Positions 35,344 to 46,631 of a stretch of 64,000 nt of DNA are shown one piece after another. The notes beneath the pieces are model-generated. The model ran no database searches. It was given only the letters and a program-made list of their open reading frames with translations, and was not told the DNA's origin. The stretch covers positions 134,198,990 to 134,262,989 of the forward strand of contig NC_050101.1 of the NCBI RefSeq assembly GCF_902167145.1, read 5' to 3'. This stretch comes from Zea mays (taxonomy: Eukaryota; Streptophyta; Magnoliopsida; Poales; Poaceae). Within the stretch, counting starts at the first letter, position 1; each line of letters begins with the position of its first letter. Position numbers and translations under genes: made by a program.

Positions 35344-37603
35344 AAGGTATTCCTGCCACTAACACAGAGTAATAGATATTGGACTACACACAAAAAAATA
35401 AGGAAAATGATGCATTTGCAACAATGCATGTAGCCATTTTTCCCACTATGGTCGGGTTGATTTTCATTACTGAAAAGCAACGAAATTACAATAGTTTTCA
35501 GACACCTGATAAATTAAGACCCAAAAACTATTATTGCTATCCAAACTAAGCACACATGCCTCATACCAGAAAAGCAACCCGAGGAGTAGACAATTACTTC
35601 CCAAAACGAAAAATCGAGGTTCTAGATCCATGCAGGTGAGCATAACATAGTAACATGTACAAATCGAAGCATTGTATACCTACCCCTTTTAAATGGTCAT
35701 GACTACTAAATCTGGAAGCCATATGCAATCACCAATTGACAATAGAAGCATCACGTAACAAGAAGAAAGTGGCTATGTGCCTCGCCTTGCTTTCAAGAGT
35801 TGCTATTCTTTGGTGATATTCATCTTTAAGTGCACCCATTTCGGCTTCACATGACTTACTCTATATCATATCACAAACGATCGATCATAAAATTTAAAAT
35901 GTGTTAGTGCTCTACAACACTAATGATTAATACAGAGAATACATTTCTAACATTCATCTTGTCTATTTTTCAGAGTTACTGGCATTAGGTACTAAATTCA
36001 GACGTTATAAACTGCTGCTGCAAGGAAAAATATGGAAAATATGCTTACAAACATACCTACTTGTGTATCATAATATGCCGTCCATAAACAATCCACAAAA
36101 TTAAACACAGCTAAAAAAGGAACCTACTTGTGTAGCGTCCACAATTTTTTTTGTCTAAACCTATTTCCATAATCAAGCAATGAAGAGATCCAACCCTGTT
36201 TGCGTAATCAAGCATACAGATATAGAAACCCAAATGTAATATACAACTTTTTGAAGCCAAATGGAACAAAAGAGTGTTTTCTATAGTTACAAAGGTATTA
36301 ATAGAATCCATAATGAAATGAAAATTAAAGAAGAAGCTAGTTGCTAACTCCAACTACTTGAATATACTTGCATGATAAACGTGGAGTTTTAGTTGACAGG
36401 TATATTTTATCATTTCATTTAGCGGCATTAAAAGATGAACCTATGCACAAACCCAAATACCAAAGAAATATATGAAAGCTGGATTTGTTGATATCTGACC
36501 TCTGGCGACGTCTTCAATTCCCTCACCCAAATCCAATAAGTGTCCAAAAGTAGCTGTGAACAAAAAGTTAGCTCTCAGCGAATAGTTAGTTGTACTATAT
36601 AGTCAGCGACAAGGCACGACCGTAGAAATATGGTAAATTTTCTTACCTATAGGACATGAAATTGTCACCTAGCAAGTAGGAACAAGTAATTTTTGTGAAC
36701 ATCTAAATTCACCTGGGCCAACTAATTGGCTCTTGCATTCCAATTTTATTGGAAGGTCAAAAGTCAAAACCTGTCATATAATTTGTTAACTGTTTTTTTT
36801 CTAAAGACCCTGCTTACTAATCTTGTTGCATGATTTTCAATTCACCACATTAGCTTGCTAAATCTCCAGATGTTTTGCCTATGGTTTTCTCTATTGAAGA
36901 GCATGCAATGAACCCTATAGTTGCTGAAAAGAGTGTCAGTTGGGAAACAAGTGCATGTGAATCTACTGGAAAACCCCTAACTGGCATTTTTCTAACGGTC
37001 TCCACACAAAACATCTGCAACATGATTAAGATGTGCTAACTAAAGAGACTGGTGAAGGTAATGTTGACTTAATACTTCTTCCACAACTTGTTACTGATGG
37101 AGGCTGCTTTAACATTCATGTCAAGCACATAAAAGAAGTAACAGAATATTAAAAAATACACATGTTTTTTCTGTTGCAGACCTCACATGAACGAAACAAA
37201 AAGTGTAACAAAATATTAAAGGGGAAAAACTGAAATGAAGGGAAGATTAAATCAATAGGGAGCTATATAACCTTTCAATCGGCATACTTGGTGATATTTC
37301 TCAATGACCAGTTCTGTACTTCAGCACATGCTCAATACAAGAGGCTGGAAATGCAGAGGAAAATATAAAAAAATCAATCCCTTTAGCTGTTATGGATTTG
37401 CGTCCCACACTACATTTACTAATGGATATCATCGTGCACAGGAGTAAGTTAGTATGAATTATGCTCATGTGAAATAGAATCCCACGAACCATTTCTCACA
37501 AACATGTGACGTGGTAGAGGAACAAACAAACATGTGGCACACCTGTAGATATGTATAAGGCATGCCACATAGATTTTAGATCTGGGATCTACCACAGTAG
37601 ACC

Positions 37604-38388
37604 TTACGAGAATAAATGTGAGATGAGTACCTCTGGAAGCGGGATCAGCCTTCGCGTTGTGGCTGCGCTAGGGATGGCTCGTGGAGGCAAACTCACCCAT
37701 GCTGGGACTTCTAAGCCACTGGAGACCTCGCATGCTCGAGCTGCACAACGAGGAGGGACGTCGTGACAGCGGAGGCGAGGGGCGGGGAGGGACATCGCGA
37801 CAGCCGCGTCAAGGAACGGTGGTGGTGGGGTTGCTGTCGCTGGTCGCTGTCGGAACTGGACGATGGTCCTGTGGACAGGAAGAGCACGGCGGTCGACATG
37901 GAACTGGACAGTGGCAAACGCGGCACCGGCCGTGCGGGATACATTTCGACGGCGGCAATCTTGGGGGGCGAGGGACAATCTCGGGCTGGGGTGGGGCCAA
38001 CCTCCCCACAGGCCAACTCGGTGGCTGTAGCGGCGGGGGGACTCGAGGAGGATAGGGACAGAGCTGGCGTGTAGCAGGGCGCTGAGGACGGGGCCGCGGG
38101 AGTCGCCGGACTGATGTTCATCGGGGTCGCGGAGTCCTCCCGCAGGCGAGCGGTTACCAGATCGGTGAGGGGGATGACGCGACCCCCACCCAACGAGAGG
38201 AGGAAAGTGAGGAGTGCTGACTCCGGTGGGATGATACGGCGTAACCCTGAGCGATAAAAGAAATGGCCAGAGCAGCGCGTGAGGGTTTTGAGAAGGGCAC
38301 CGTTGGTGGGGAGGAAGTCGCGTTCATCTCGGCCGCCGCAGCGAGTGGGGGAGGAAGCCGCGCGCGGGGGCACGGTGGACGCCCTCAC
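37604..38388 (-). pseudogene. GC-rich gene-like segment inside the Helitron-like element
   Basis: Overlapping open frames (38388-37711, 225 codons; 37978-37604, 124 codons) lie just after the 5' end of the element. They are rich in Pro, Ser, Arg and Ala, as in first exons of grass genes. I recognise no domain. The abrupt GC change at about 37600 and AT-rich sequence beyond suggests the first exon of a captured host gene with its intron, but this is inference. Confidence 0.4.
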
Positions 38389-39557
38389 TGTAAACTTAAG
38401 GTATAGTAGAGATTACCTGCATATTAACTGTATTTTTATATAATGCAGGCTGACTTTGGCTGAGTACGTGCTCATCCCTGAGTAAGAAGCTGACCAAGAG
38501 GAAGTTCAGAAGCCAGCTCCGGAGCCTGTCACTGAGGATTTCCCTGCTGCCCCAGCAATTGAAGGCATGCCCAGGTTTTATGCATAACCGTTTGTATATG
38601 CTATTTTACCACACTTAACGTTTGTAGGCTTTTACTGTGCACTTAAGTGTAGGAGTTGATTGAAACTCTAGTTGCATAAACTCAGGTTCCTTTTGAGATG
38701 GATACTAGTATGCTAGGTCGAGTAGTTGTTATGCTAATTTACGATCTCGGTAGAAGTTGAGTGATTTTTCTAGCACTCGCGCGAGGTCAGGAATTGGTTG
38801 TATCCACTTTTGATAATAGAATTATGATGGTCTGTGGACACGGATCCATGGGATGCATGGTCTTCGAAACAGAATTGGAATAAGGATTAACGTGTAGATA
38901 CTTGTGTCAAGTGTTTGAAAGTACTAAGCACAGGTCAAGAAATATGGTAAATCGATAAGCCTAATACCTGAGTGAGCCTGCCCATAGACATACCATCCCA
39001 CGTGTTCATGAGACAGGGTCTCCCATTCTGGTTATGGTGGGTACAAGCGTAGTCACTGCACGACGGCGACCGAGGTCAGTGGAACATTGTATGCCAATGG
39101 CAGCGGGCCTATTCTGTTGACGGGGAATCGATTGGGACGATTGATGTGTGTGGGGACATGGTGCCCCTACATGTCGTGTGTTTAGGTTTATCTTGAAAGG
39201 TTTTAAACTCGATTTGAATCATCTGTTTCTTGCTGCTAATAAGACTGTTTGATCTATTGTACTGCATTGAGTAATAAATGGAAATGAGGTTACCGGCAAA
39301 AGATGTTGATTGACATAATGTTTGATACCATGTATTGATAGTTAAGTGCTCATCTAGTCTAAAATTATTATTCTAGAACTTGAAAAGCTAAAATTTGATT
39401 TTAGACTCAGCTAGTGCTTCTGGCAAACCAAACCCCTCAGCCAAATAGCTTCATGGTCTAGAGGTAGAGGAGTAGACTCCTCACACTAGGTAAGTCTAGA
39501 TGAGTATTAGTATACTCAGCCTTGCTTGTGGCATAATTTTTACAGGTATTTTTTAGG

Positions 39558-39953
39558 TAGGGATGGATCCGGATATTTATTCGGATGTCAATTTTTTGGT
39601 CTTCTTTCTTCGATTATGAACAAATAACATATAGAATTTGCTATGTAAATTTATATTCTTGTTTTTAACATTAAGGCTATTAATCTTCACAAAAAATAAA
39701 CATTAAATTCATTCTATATATTTTTAAATAATTGATATAAACTTCGGATGTCTATTCGAATACGGATTCAGATGTTTTTCACCTTTTTTGTTGTAGGGAG
39801 AAAATAATATACATAAAAAATTTAATAAAAATTTATTTAAATACTTCATAATATTCTTAATAACATTGCCAAAAATTAGCTTTAAATTCTATGTATATCT
39901 ATGCTAAAATATTAGGTTTATGATACAAGTCGGATGTTTTAGGAACATCCCTA
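39558..39953. mobile_element. Short hAT-type element related to 10212-11110
   Basis: A 396-bp element with ends TAGGGATGG and AACATCCCTA, flanked by TTTTTAGG (39550-39557) and GTTTTAGG (39954-39961), 7 of 8 bases alike. It carries a few CGGAT words (CCGGATATTTATTCGGATG) at its ends, like the larger element, with an AT-rich core. No coding capacity. Confidence 0.75.
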
Positions 39954-40372
39954 GTTTTAGGAGGATATGGTTTCTGGGTTGACTTGGCCATCCACCTTGC
40001 CACCGGGTTGGACAGTCAAGTGGAACCCTGCCTTAGCATAAGATGATTAGGAGGAGTGATGGGTCAGGCTTCACCTCACTGTTTATTTACCGTTAGTTAA
40101 TTTCCGCTGCATCAATGAACAATGTTTACTACTTTTAAACTCCGATGATGTAATAACTCCAAGTACTTATTTAAATTTGTGGTATTATGCTTTATTGTAT
40201 TTCTCTGTGCCTCACCTTCGTGTGAGCAAATGGTACTCAATCCTTGGTAGGTGGCTTCAATCGGACTAGATCCGAGGAATTGACAGTTTATTCTGATTTA
40301 AGTGTGTGTCATTGCCCTTGAGGCAAGACCAAGGCACTTAAGCTGGAATAGTATGGGCGGTTCCTCCACAGC

Positions 40373-40384
40373 AGGTATCGGAGC
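40373..40384 (+). promoter_or_regulatory. Candidate primer-binding site of L2
   Basis: AGGTATCGGAGC starts 2 nt after the LTR end and differs from the initiator-Met tRNA complement TGGTATCAGAGC at two positions. This is the usual primer for Del/Tekay elements. Confidence 0.6.
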
Positions 40385-40590
40385 GATTACCATTACAGAG
40401 AAGTCAATAAAACATGGTCACCAATCTTTTCAGAAGTAAAATTTGCTTAGAAACCAAGTTGGATAGATGTCAGGACGATAAGGTTAGACCTAGGACGTTA
40501 AGCCTTAGGAAATAGATGGGTAACTAGGTGGCTAATTAAGCATGCCATGTAGGCTCCTAATATTATAAGAAGGGTGACTTACATCCCTAT

Positions 40591-41828
40591 TGTCGAAGAG
40601 GAAAATCTCCGGTCGGGTGGCGGAACGCACCCACCCTAAATCCTAAGATGAGGAGGGGCCTAAGCGTTTTTCCTGTCTGCTAGATGGTCGATGAACACGA
40701 GTGAACACGAGGATTTAGAGTGGTTCAGGCCGCCGGAGCGTAATACCCTACTCCACTGTCTATGTGTTGTATTGAGTCGGTGAGCTTGTCTGAGGGTCTT
40801 GTGTGCTTGAGAGCTTGAGTGAACTTGACTTGTAACGTTGTGTGCCTTCCCTTTTATAGCTCAAGGGAGGCACATACAAGGATGCTGAGCCCTGACATGT
40901 GGGCCCAGGAACATAACGGAAGGAACACATTATAGGAGTAACTAATGCAAGTAACGCCTGAGCAATCTTCTGGCGCCATGATGTCTGCAGTCCACGCAGT
41001 ATTGATATGCGGCGGCTACTTCCTTGGTAACGTGTGAGTAATGATGAGCGTAGTGCACGCGGCAGTATGGGTGTGCTGCCTACCAGTGGAATGGATAGGC
41101 ACGCCACCTGCGGAATGGACAGGTCGCCGCCTGCCAGAGGAATGGACAGGTCGCCGCCTGCTAGGGGAATGGACAGGTGTCAATAAATGCAGAGGCGGCA
41201 CATCGCCTGCTAGTGGAATGGACAGGTGGCGCGCCTTATCCTCAATAAATGCAGAGGTCGCGTAGCCCATAGGCCTTACGTCAGGCTTCGCGCGTCGGCT
41301 TACGTCACGTGCATTAGACCACGCGGCAGCATCGAGTCTCTGCCTGGGCGGGGAGCAGAAGCGTATACGATAAGGTCCGGACACGTGCCGGCTCTGGACC
41401 CCCGCCTGGCCTTGATTAAGGCCTAGGTATTCTCTGTCCTAGAATCCCGGGACCCTGCTGTGAGCGGCCTAGACCCAACACAGAGGGGGTCCGGACCCCA
41501 TCCTAGGGGTCCGGTTTGCGCCCGTTGAGGTCCTGGACCTTACCCGGAGGCCCGGTCTGTATACACAGGGGTTCTGCACTTTCCCATGGGGTCCAGACTC
41601 ACTGTTGATACCTTGGAGTGTATCATCTTCTCTGGCCATGTGGTGGCCCCGGAGCCATCCACGCGGTGGGGTCGAGTGCTGTTCCAGGCCCAGAGTAGTC
41701 ACTCGAAGCTGGGGTGAGTCACGGCCTGGCCCCACGCACAGCTCCTTTACCACGCGACCAAAGATAGCCGCGTGTGTACTGCATCTTCTTACAGTAGTAA
41801 GGGGTACCTTTGTTTTAGGGTACCGACA
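40591..41828 (-). mobile_element. Solo LTR (B) related to element C
   Basis: A 1238-bp LTR, TGTCGGTACCC... on the minus strand, ending ...CTCTTCGACA, with a perfect 5-bp duplication CCTAT (40586-40590 and 41829-41833). Its last 100 bp align well with the end of the element C LTR (CGCTTAGGCCCCTCCTCAT and the CCGCCACCCG words), so it belongs to a related Tat subfamily. A TATA box CTATAAAAG lies at 40859-40851 on minus. No internal region, so a solo LTR. It lies in the L2 internal region. Confidence 0.92.
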
Positions 41829-41833
41829 CCTAT

Positions 41834-42081
41834 GATTGAAGAGAGGACGTATAGGTTAAGCATGCATGCATCATTATACAATGAAAATTAGATGTAAACA
41901 AGAGTAGAGATATCTCAAACACTTAAAATGATCAGATGGAAAGGGGTAACTGGGTCCTAAATGGTTAAGGAAAATTCTAGTAAAAGGCAAGGCAACCCCA
42001 AACCTTTATGAGTTTTTACCTTCTATTTTTCCACCTTCGTACATTATGTTTTCCACCTTACTTACACTCACATTTGCACAG
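41834..42081 (+). other. L2 untranslated leader
   Basis: Continuation of the L2 internal region between the solo LTR and the start of the L2 ORF. No feature was seen. Confidence 0.5.
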
Positions 42082-42999
42082 ATGGCCTCACCCACACTCA
42101 TCGAGGGAGGAGACACACCTTACCACACTGACAGTCTTGCTCAGGAGGGTTTTCCCCTCCTTGTGTGGGAAGTACTGCAGAAGGCAGGATACCATACACC
42201 TCCACAATACATCGTGCAGCTGTTCGAGGAACCTGGAGTGCCTCGCTGTAAGGTGTGGCTAGCCTTAGAGCCCCACCCCTTGCAGCCAGGGTGGTGTTCA
42301 TAGGACTTTGAGACCCTTGGTTTCCGTGCCCACGACACCACAGAGGCCACAGCCATGCACATGCTGACTACCTTCTGTGGATTTCACCCGTTGGAGATGG
42401 CAACTCACCCCATCGGTCTATTCCCCGCTGAGAAGGAGGATGACCCAATGCGGATGGACCGGGTTGACCACGCCAAGGATGTGTGGGTAATCTACCCTGG
42501 TGCCACTGTTCGACTAACGGTTCGGTGCATGAGTGCACTATACCGCCTGCAAGTCCTACAGCACGAGGCCATGTCACACTTGATGGGATTGGCTTAGGAT
42601 GCAAAGGTCACCATCATCAATCGGGAAGATCTTGTGGTGGATCTATCCACTGAGTTGGTGGAGAAGGATCTCTAGACTGAGTAGATGGGTACCCGAATCC
42701 ATGAGCTTGAAGAGAAAGTGGAAGAATGGAACCACACCATTGAGGTTCTAGAGAACCAGCTTCAGAATACCCAGCAACAGCTCGGGGAGGCGAACGAGCA
42801 CCTAGATATGCATCACCATGAAATGCATCAGGACATGGAAGCAGATAAGGACGTGGATATCGAGGGAGAGGATCCCGAGCCGTCTTCTAGCTTGGACACA
42901 ACTAGCGTAGCTCGCACCGGGGGCCACGTTCTCCAGAGTCTAGCGTTGCCTCGTATGCCCACTAGGTGTCATGATGGGAGTAGATGTGATAGGAAGTAG
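42082..42999 (+). pseudogene. L2 internal ORF, coiled-coil protein (broken)
   Basis: One reading frame runs from the ATG at 42082 (MASPTLIEGGDTPYH) to the TAG at 42997-42999, interrupted by four in-frame TAG codons (about 42301, 42595, 42673 and 42682). I see neither a gag core nor a zinc knuckle. The C-terminal third (42685-42870) has a strong heptad pattern (IHELEEKVEEWNHTIEVLEN) and then an acidic tail. Similar proteins are, from memory, common in non-autonomous grass retroelements with long LTRs. L2 may therefore be such an element. Function unknown. Confidence 0.6.
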
Positions 43000-43137
43000 C
43001 ACTCCTCAGGGTAGCTTATCTTTTAGTTTCATGGTATACTAAGCTAGGAGTTGAGTCTTGTCTTGTCAATTGGAACAATGGAAAGCTTTATTTTGGAGGA
43101 TGGGAAAACAAATGAGATTAAGTTTGTTTATGAAATT
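43000..43137 (+). other. L2 internal sequence up to the element C insertion
   Basis: AT-rich, no gene. Element C starts at 43138; the 5 bases before it are AAATT, and no matching right-hand duplication exists because the right end of C is lost. Confidence 0.5.
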
Positions 43138-44159
43138 TGTCGGTACCTTGAAACAGGGGTACCCCTGGTTACAAGGTATAGACGTCGTGCCGGCGGTAAA
43201 GACTCTAGTTGCGCGGCAAGCGGCTCACTGTCGTGCAACATCAGCCGCCTTGGAGTCGCCACGCGGCCAAGGGAAAAAAGCGTGCTCCGGATACACGCAG
43301 TAGGTCCGGGCCTGCCACGTGGGAAGCACCGGACCCCGTGCATAACGGGCGGACCTCCGAGAAAGATCCCATACCCTTCTGTGTGGGGTCCGGACAGATC
43401 ACCACCGGGTCCCAGGATTCTGGGGCAGGCGATACCCGGGCCCCGCCCTGGAAGGGGTCCGGTGCTGGCACGTGTCCGGGGATTGCACCACGCTTCTCGC
43501 TCGGGTAGAGACCTGCTGCTGCCACGCGGCTTGTGGCTCGTGACATAAGCCGACCGACGGAGTTTGACGTCAGGCCGCTGAGGTCGCACGGTCTCCGCAT
43601 TTATTGCGGAGAGGACGCGCTGCCTGCCACCAGGCCAACGGACGATGTGCCCCCTCGACATTTAATGTGTCCAGTCCACTCCGCTGGCAGACGGCACGCC
43701 TGCCCAATCTATCATCGAACAATGCGCCCGTGCCATGCGGCGCATCATGCTCATTATCCCTTCTGCAAGAAGCTTCCCCTGCACGCCGAAGATACATAGA
43801 TCTCGGGTGACAGGACACAAGGAGATTGCCCCAGCAGCAAATATTTATAGTCCCGAGCACTATATTCATTATGACCCTGGGCCCACATGTCGGGGCTCAG
43901 TGCCTTTGTGCATGCCCCCTTCAACTATAAAAGGGGAGGCATGCGGCGTTACAACGCAGATCGAAGCTCAGACTTACAATACATTACACAGTGGAGTAGG
44001 GTGTTATGCCCCGGCGGCCCGAACCACTCTAAACCCTCGTGTGCTCTCGTGTGTTCATTCACCAACCTCGTAACAAGCAAGACGCTTAGGCCCCTCCTCA
44101 TTTTAGGAATTAGGGCGGGTGCAATCCGCCACCCGGCCGGAGAGATTTACCCTCCGACA
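43138..44159 (+). repeat. Element C 5' LTR
   Basis: A 1022-bp LTR from TGTCGGTACC to CCCTCCGACA. TATAAAAGG at 43926-43934 is a strong TATA box, placing the transcript start near 43960. Confidence 0.93.
43926..43934 (+). promoter_or_regulatory. TATA box of element C 5' LTR
   Basis: TATAAAAGG in the LTR. The 3' LTR lost the corresponding part through truncation, so it could not act as a promoter. Confidence 0.75.
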
Positions 44160-44161
44160 TT

Positions 44162-44180
44162 TGGCGCACCAGGTAGGGGG
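44162..44180 (+). promoter_or_regulatory. Primer-binding site of element C
   Basis: TGGCGCACCAGGTAGGGGG lies 2 nt inside the 5' LTR and differs from that of element A at one position, implying the same tRNA primer. Confidence 0.8.
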
Positions 44181-44219
44181 CTAGGCTTTTAGATTTTTGC
44201 TTGTTACTCGATCGACACC

Positions 44220-46073
44220 ATGGTCCATATCGCCGAGCACCAAGATGAGACCTACGAAGATTTCCTCTTGGAGGGGACCGCATCCGCTACGTCGCTGAAT
44301 TCCGACTGCCCAGCGCCGCAGCTGTGCGCCCCGCACGGCAGCACACACTGGTGCAGGCGTCCCGGACTCCATCGGTGGTCGCTCCCGCCGGAGCGCTCTC
44401 CGCAGCCAGGGAGTTGCTGCGTCACCCACCAAGCTCCACAGCCTCACTGGGGGCTATGGGACAATGGCGCGACGACGTGGATCGCCTCCTTGGTATAGCA
44501 CACATTAGCTCGGTCAGACCCAGGCCTCAATCGTCCCGACGCCAGTATGAGGCGTCGGCCTCGATGCGCTCGCCCTCGGTGAGGGCTACGCCGACCAAAG
44601 ATCTGCGAGCAGAGCTCAATCGCAGACGAGCGACAGAAGATACGCAAGTCCCCCCGGAGAAACCAGAAGACCTACAGGACGAGCTTAACCGCAGGCGGGC
44701 GGGCAAGAATGCCCGTCTCTCTTTAGGAAGGGCGCGTGAGTGCCGCCGGAGCCTCGGGAGTCACAACCTCGAGCAAGATTTCACCGCGGTCGCGCCGCAG
44801 GGCCCGGGAGATGCCCGATTCCAGACGAACATCCCGTTGGCCGGAGTAGGCTGCGCCGCCCTAACGGACCACCTCCGCGCGGCAGCGTGGCCAACCAAGT
44901 TTCGTCCACACCTGCCAGAAAAGTATGACGGTACGACAAACCCGTCAGAATTTCTGCAGGTCTACGTCACCGCCATTACAGCGGCAGGTGGAGACACCGC
45001 CGTAATGGCGACCTACTTCCACGTGGCTCTGATTGGGCCAACCCGGACTTGGCTCATTAACCAAGCCCCAGGGTCCATATACTCTTGGGAAGAGCTCTGC
45101 GCGCGGTTCATGGTGAACTTCGCCAGTGCCTACCAGCAGCATGGTGTAGAAGCACACCTCCATGCAGTAAGGCAGGAACCCAGGGAAACCCTCTAGGTGT
45201 TCATTTCCTGCTTCACCAAGGTACGTGGGACAATCCCTCGTATCTCAGATGCTTCCATCATCACAGCTTTCCGCCAGGGGGTGCGTGACAAAAAGATGCT
45301 AGGGAAGCTGGCCACGCGCGATGTGGACAATGTCACCACACTCTTCGCCCTAGCTGATAAATGTGCCAGGGCCGCTGAGGGCCGTGCTTGGCACTCGGCA
45401 CCACAAGCTGGGGTCGCCCAGACGGGCGGTTCGGATGCTGACGCCCAGGGCGATGGCAAAAAGAAAAAGAGGAACAAGGGCCGCGGCCGCGAGAAGCAAC
45501 AGGTTGCTGCTCCAGTCATCACTGCCGCAGCTGGAGGCCAGGGTAAGCGCAACAAGCGCTCACGGCCCCAAGAAGGCAACGACAGCACATGCCCAGTGCA
45601 CCCCACCAGCCGCCACAGTGCCGCAGACTGCCGGGAGATTATCAAACTCGCAAGGCGCGTCGGCAAGCGGCGTGAGCAGTCCTCCCAAGGACGACTCGCC
45701 GCCTCGTCACTGGCTTCACAAGGAAGAGGCCGACGAAAAGGCTGCGGCTGTGGGGGGACAAGACCTCAGCTACCAGTCGCCCGAGAGAAACCTTAAGGAC
45801 ATTTTCGCCGAAGAAACCGACTCCGGCAACAACGACGACCGCCGCAAGAAGTTGTATGTCATGTACGGCGGAAGCTGGGAGCTCATCTCCCGCAGGAGTG
45901 TCAAGACCCTACGGCGGGGGGTCCTGTCGGCAGTCCTAGGAGTCCCCAAAGCTGCTCCGCACCAACGATGGAGGAGCACCACCATCTCTTTCGGGGCACT
46001 CGACTGCCCCGACAACATGGCGGGGGCCGGCGTACTACCGCTCATCACCGCCCCCATTATCGCCAATATGTGA
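44220..46073 (+). pseudogene. gag: Element C gag (broken)
   Basis: The ATG at 44220 (MVHIAEHQDETYEDF) opens the frame. The frame changes near 44310, where I cannot pinpoint the event, and again at a CCC run (45684-45686). The gag core is at about 44880-45330 (WPTKFRPHLPEKYDG, then the FHVALIGPTRTWL and FRQGVRDKKML regions). A Lys/Arg-rich basic stretch (45450-45560) precedes C-x2-H-x4-H-x4-C at about 45590-45632, a zinc-knuckle variant also seen in element A. In-frame stops: TAG at 45194-45196 and TGA at 46071-46073. Confidence 0.85.
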
Positions 46074-46631
46074 CTGCATCACGTGCTAGTCGATGGAGGG
46101 GCTGGCCTCAACGTCATCAGCCATGCGGCGTTCAGGCAGCTGCAAATCCCGGGGCCCCGGCTGGGGCCCTCCCGGCCATTTTCCGGAGTAGGCCCGCGAC
46201 CCGTGTATCCCCTCGGGAGCATTGCGCTCCCAGTTACATTTGGGACGGAGGAAAACTTCCGCACGGAGAACGTCCAGTTCGACGTCGCGGAGGTCAACCT
46301 CCCCTTTAATGCCATCATCGGGAGACTGGCTTTGTACCGGTTCATGGCCATTGCCCATTATGGGTACTTGGTCCTCAAGATGCCATCCCCCGCGGGAGTC
46401 CTCAGCGTGCAGGGCGACCGCACCGCCGCGCTGGTGGCCGTTGAGAAGCTACACGCCCTGGCGGCCGAGACCACTCGGCCGGGCGATGGAGGGAGAAGCT
46501 CCTCAGCCTCCAGTGCCAAAGCATCGAAGGTGCAGCCAACCGAAGCAGACGGCGGGCCCGTAAACACCATCCAGGTCGGCGCAGACTCATCCCGGACCAC
46601 CCGCATCGTGGGAAATCTGGGAGAGAAATAG
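46074..46631 (+). pseudogene. Element C protease region
   Basis: Aspartic protease with active site VDGGAGLNVIS (about 46086-46120) and a downstream FNAIIGRLAL motif. It is in the same frame as the end of gag. A TAG at 46629-46631 closes it before RT, where Tat elements normally read through into pol, so it is probably a mutated CAG. Confidence 0.85.

Larger units (their letters stand above)
34856..38412 (-). mobile_element. Helitron-like non-autonomous element
   Basis: On the minus strand it begins TCTCTACTATACC (38412 downwards) and ends CTAG (34859-34856). A short GC-rich hairpin (CCGT...ACGG) lies about 10 nt before CTAG. It sits between host A and T, with no target duplication, as Helitrons do. 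Joining the flanks restores a clean tandem 20-bp repeat of the host LTR (AAAATTACCTRCATATTA words on both sides), which supports exact boundaries. No Rep/helicase ORF is present. The 5' part (38390-37600) is GC-rich and gene-like; the rest is AT-rich with short exon-like islands (for example 35343-35134 and about 35760-35860 on minus), so captured gene fragments are plausible. Confidence 0.72.
31945..40370 (+). mobile_element. Del/Tekay-type LTR (L2) with two nested elements
   Basis: The LTR begins TGTAACACCCCTGGTG at 31945, inside L1, and ends GGGCGGTTCCTCCACA at 40370. A candidate primer-binding site follows. After subtracting the Helitron-like element (34856-38412) and the hAT-type element (39558-39953 plus its 8-bp duplication), its own length is about 4.5 kb, long but normal for Del/Tekay LTRs. 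A GC-rich leader zone lies at about 32740-33440, with a weak TATA (TATAAGAAG, 32821). ORFs 32747-33169 and neighbours are in that leader and lack domains. The TSD on the left would be TACGT (31940-31944); the right partner was not found. Confidence 0.82.

Noticed and set aside
34840..38430. 15-bp direct repeats ATTACCTRCATATTA around 34856-38412, suggesting a LINE with target duplication
   Set aside because: No poly-A tail or LINE protein; joining the flanks yields a pre-existing 20-bp tandem repeat of the host LTR, and TC/CTAG ends fit a Helitron better.
43058..43810. ORFs of 80-177 codons in the element C LTRs, repeated at 54142-55098
   Set aside because: They exist twice because the LTR is duplicated; no domain and no start context.
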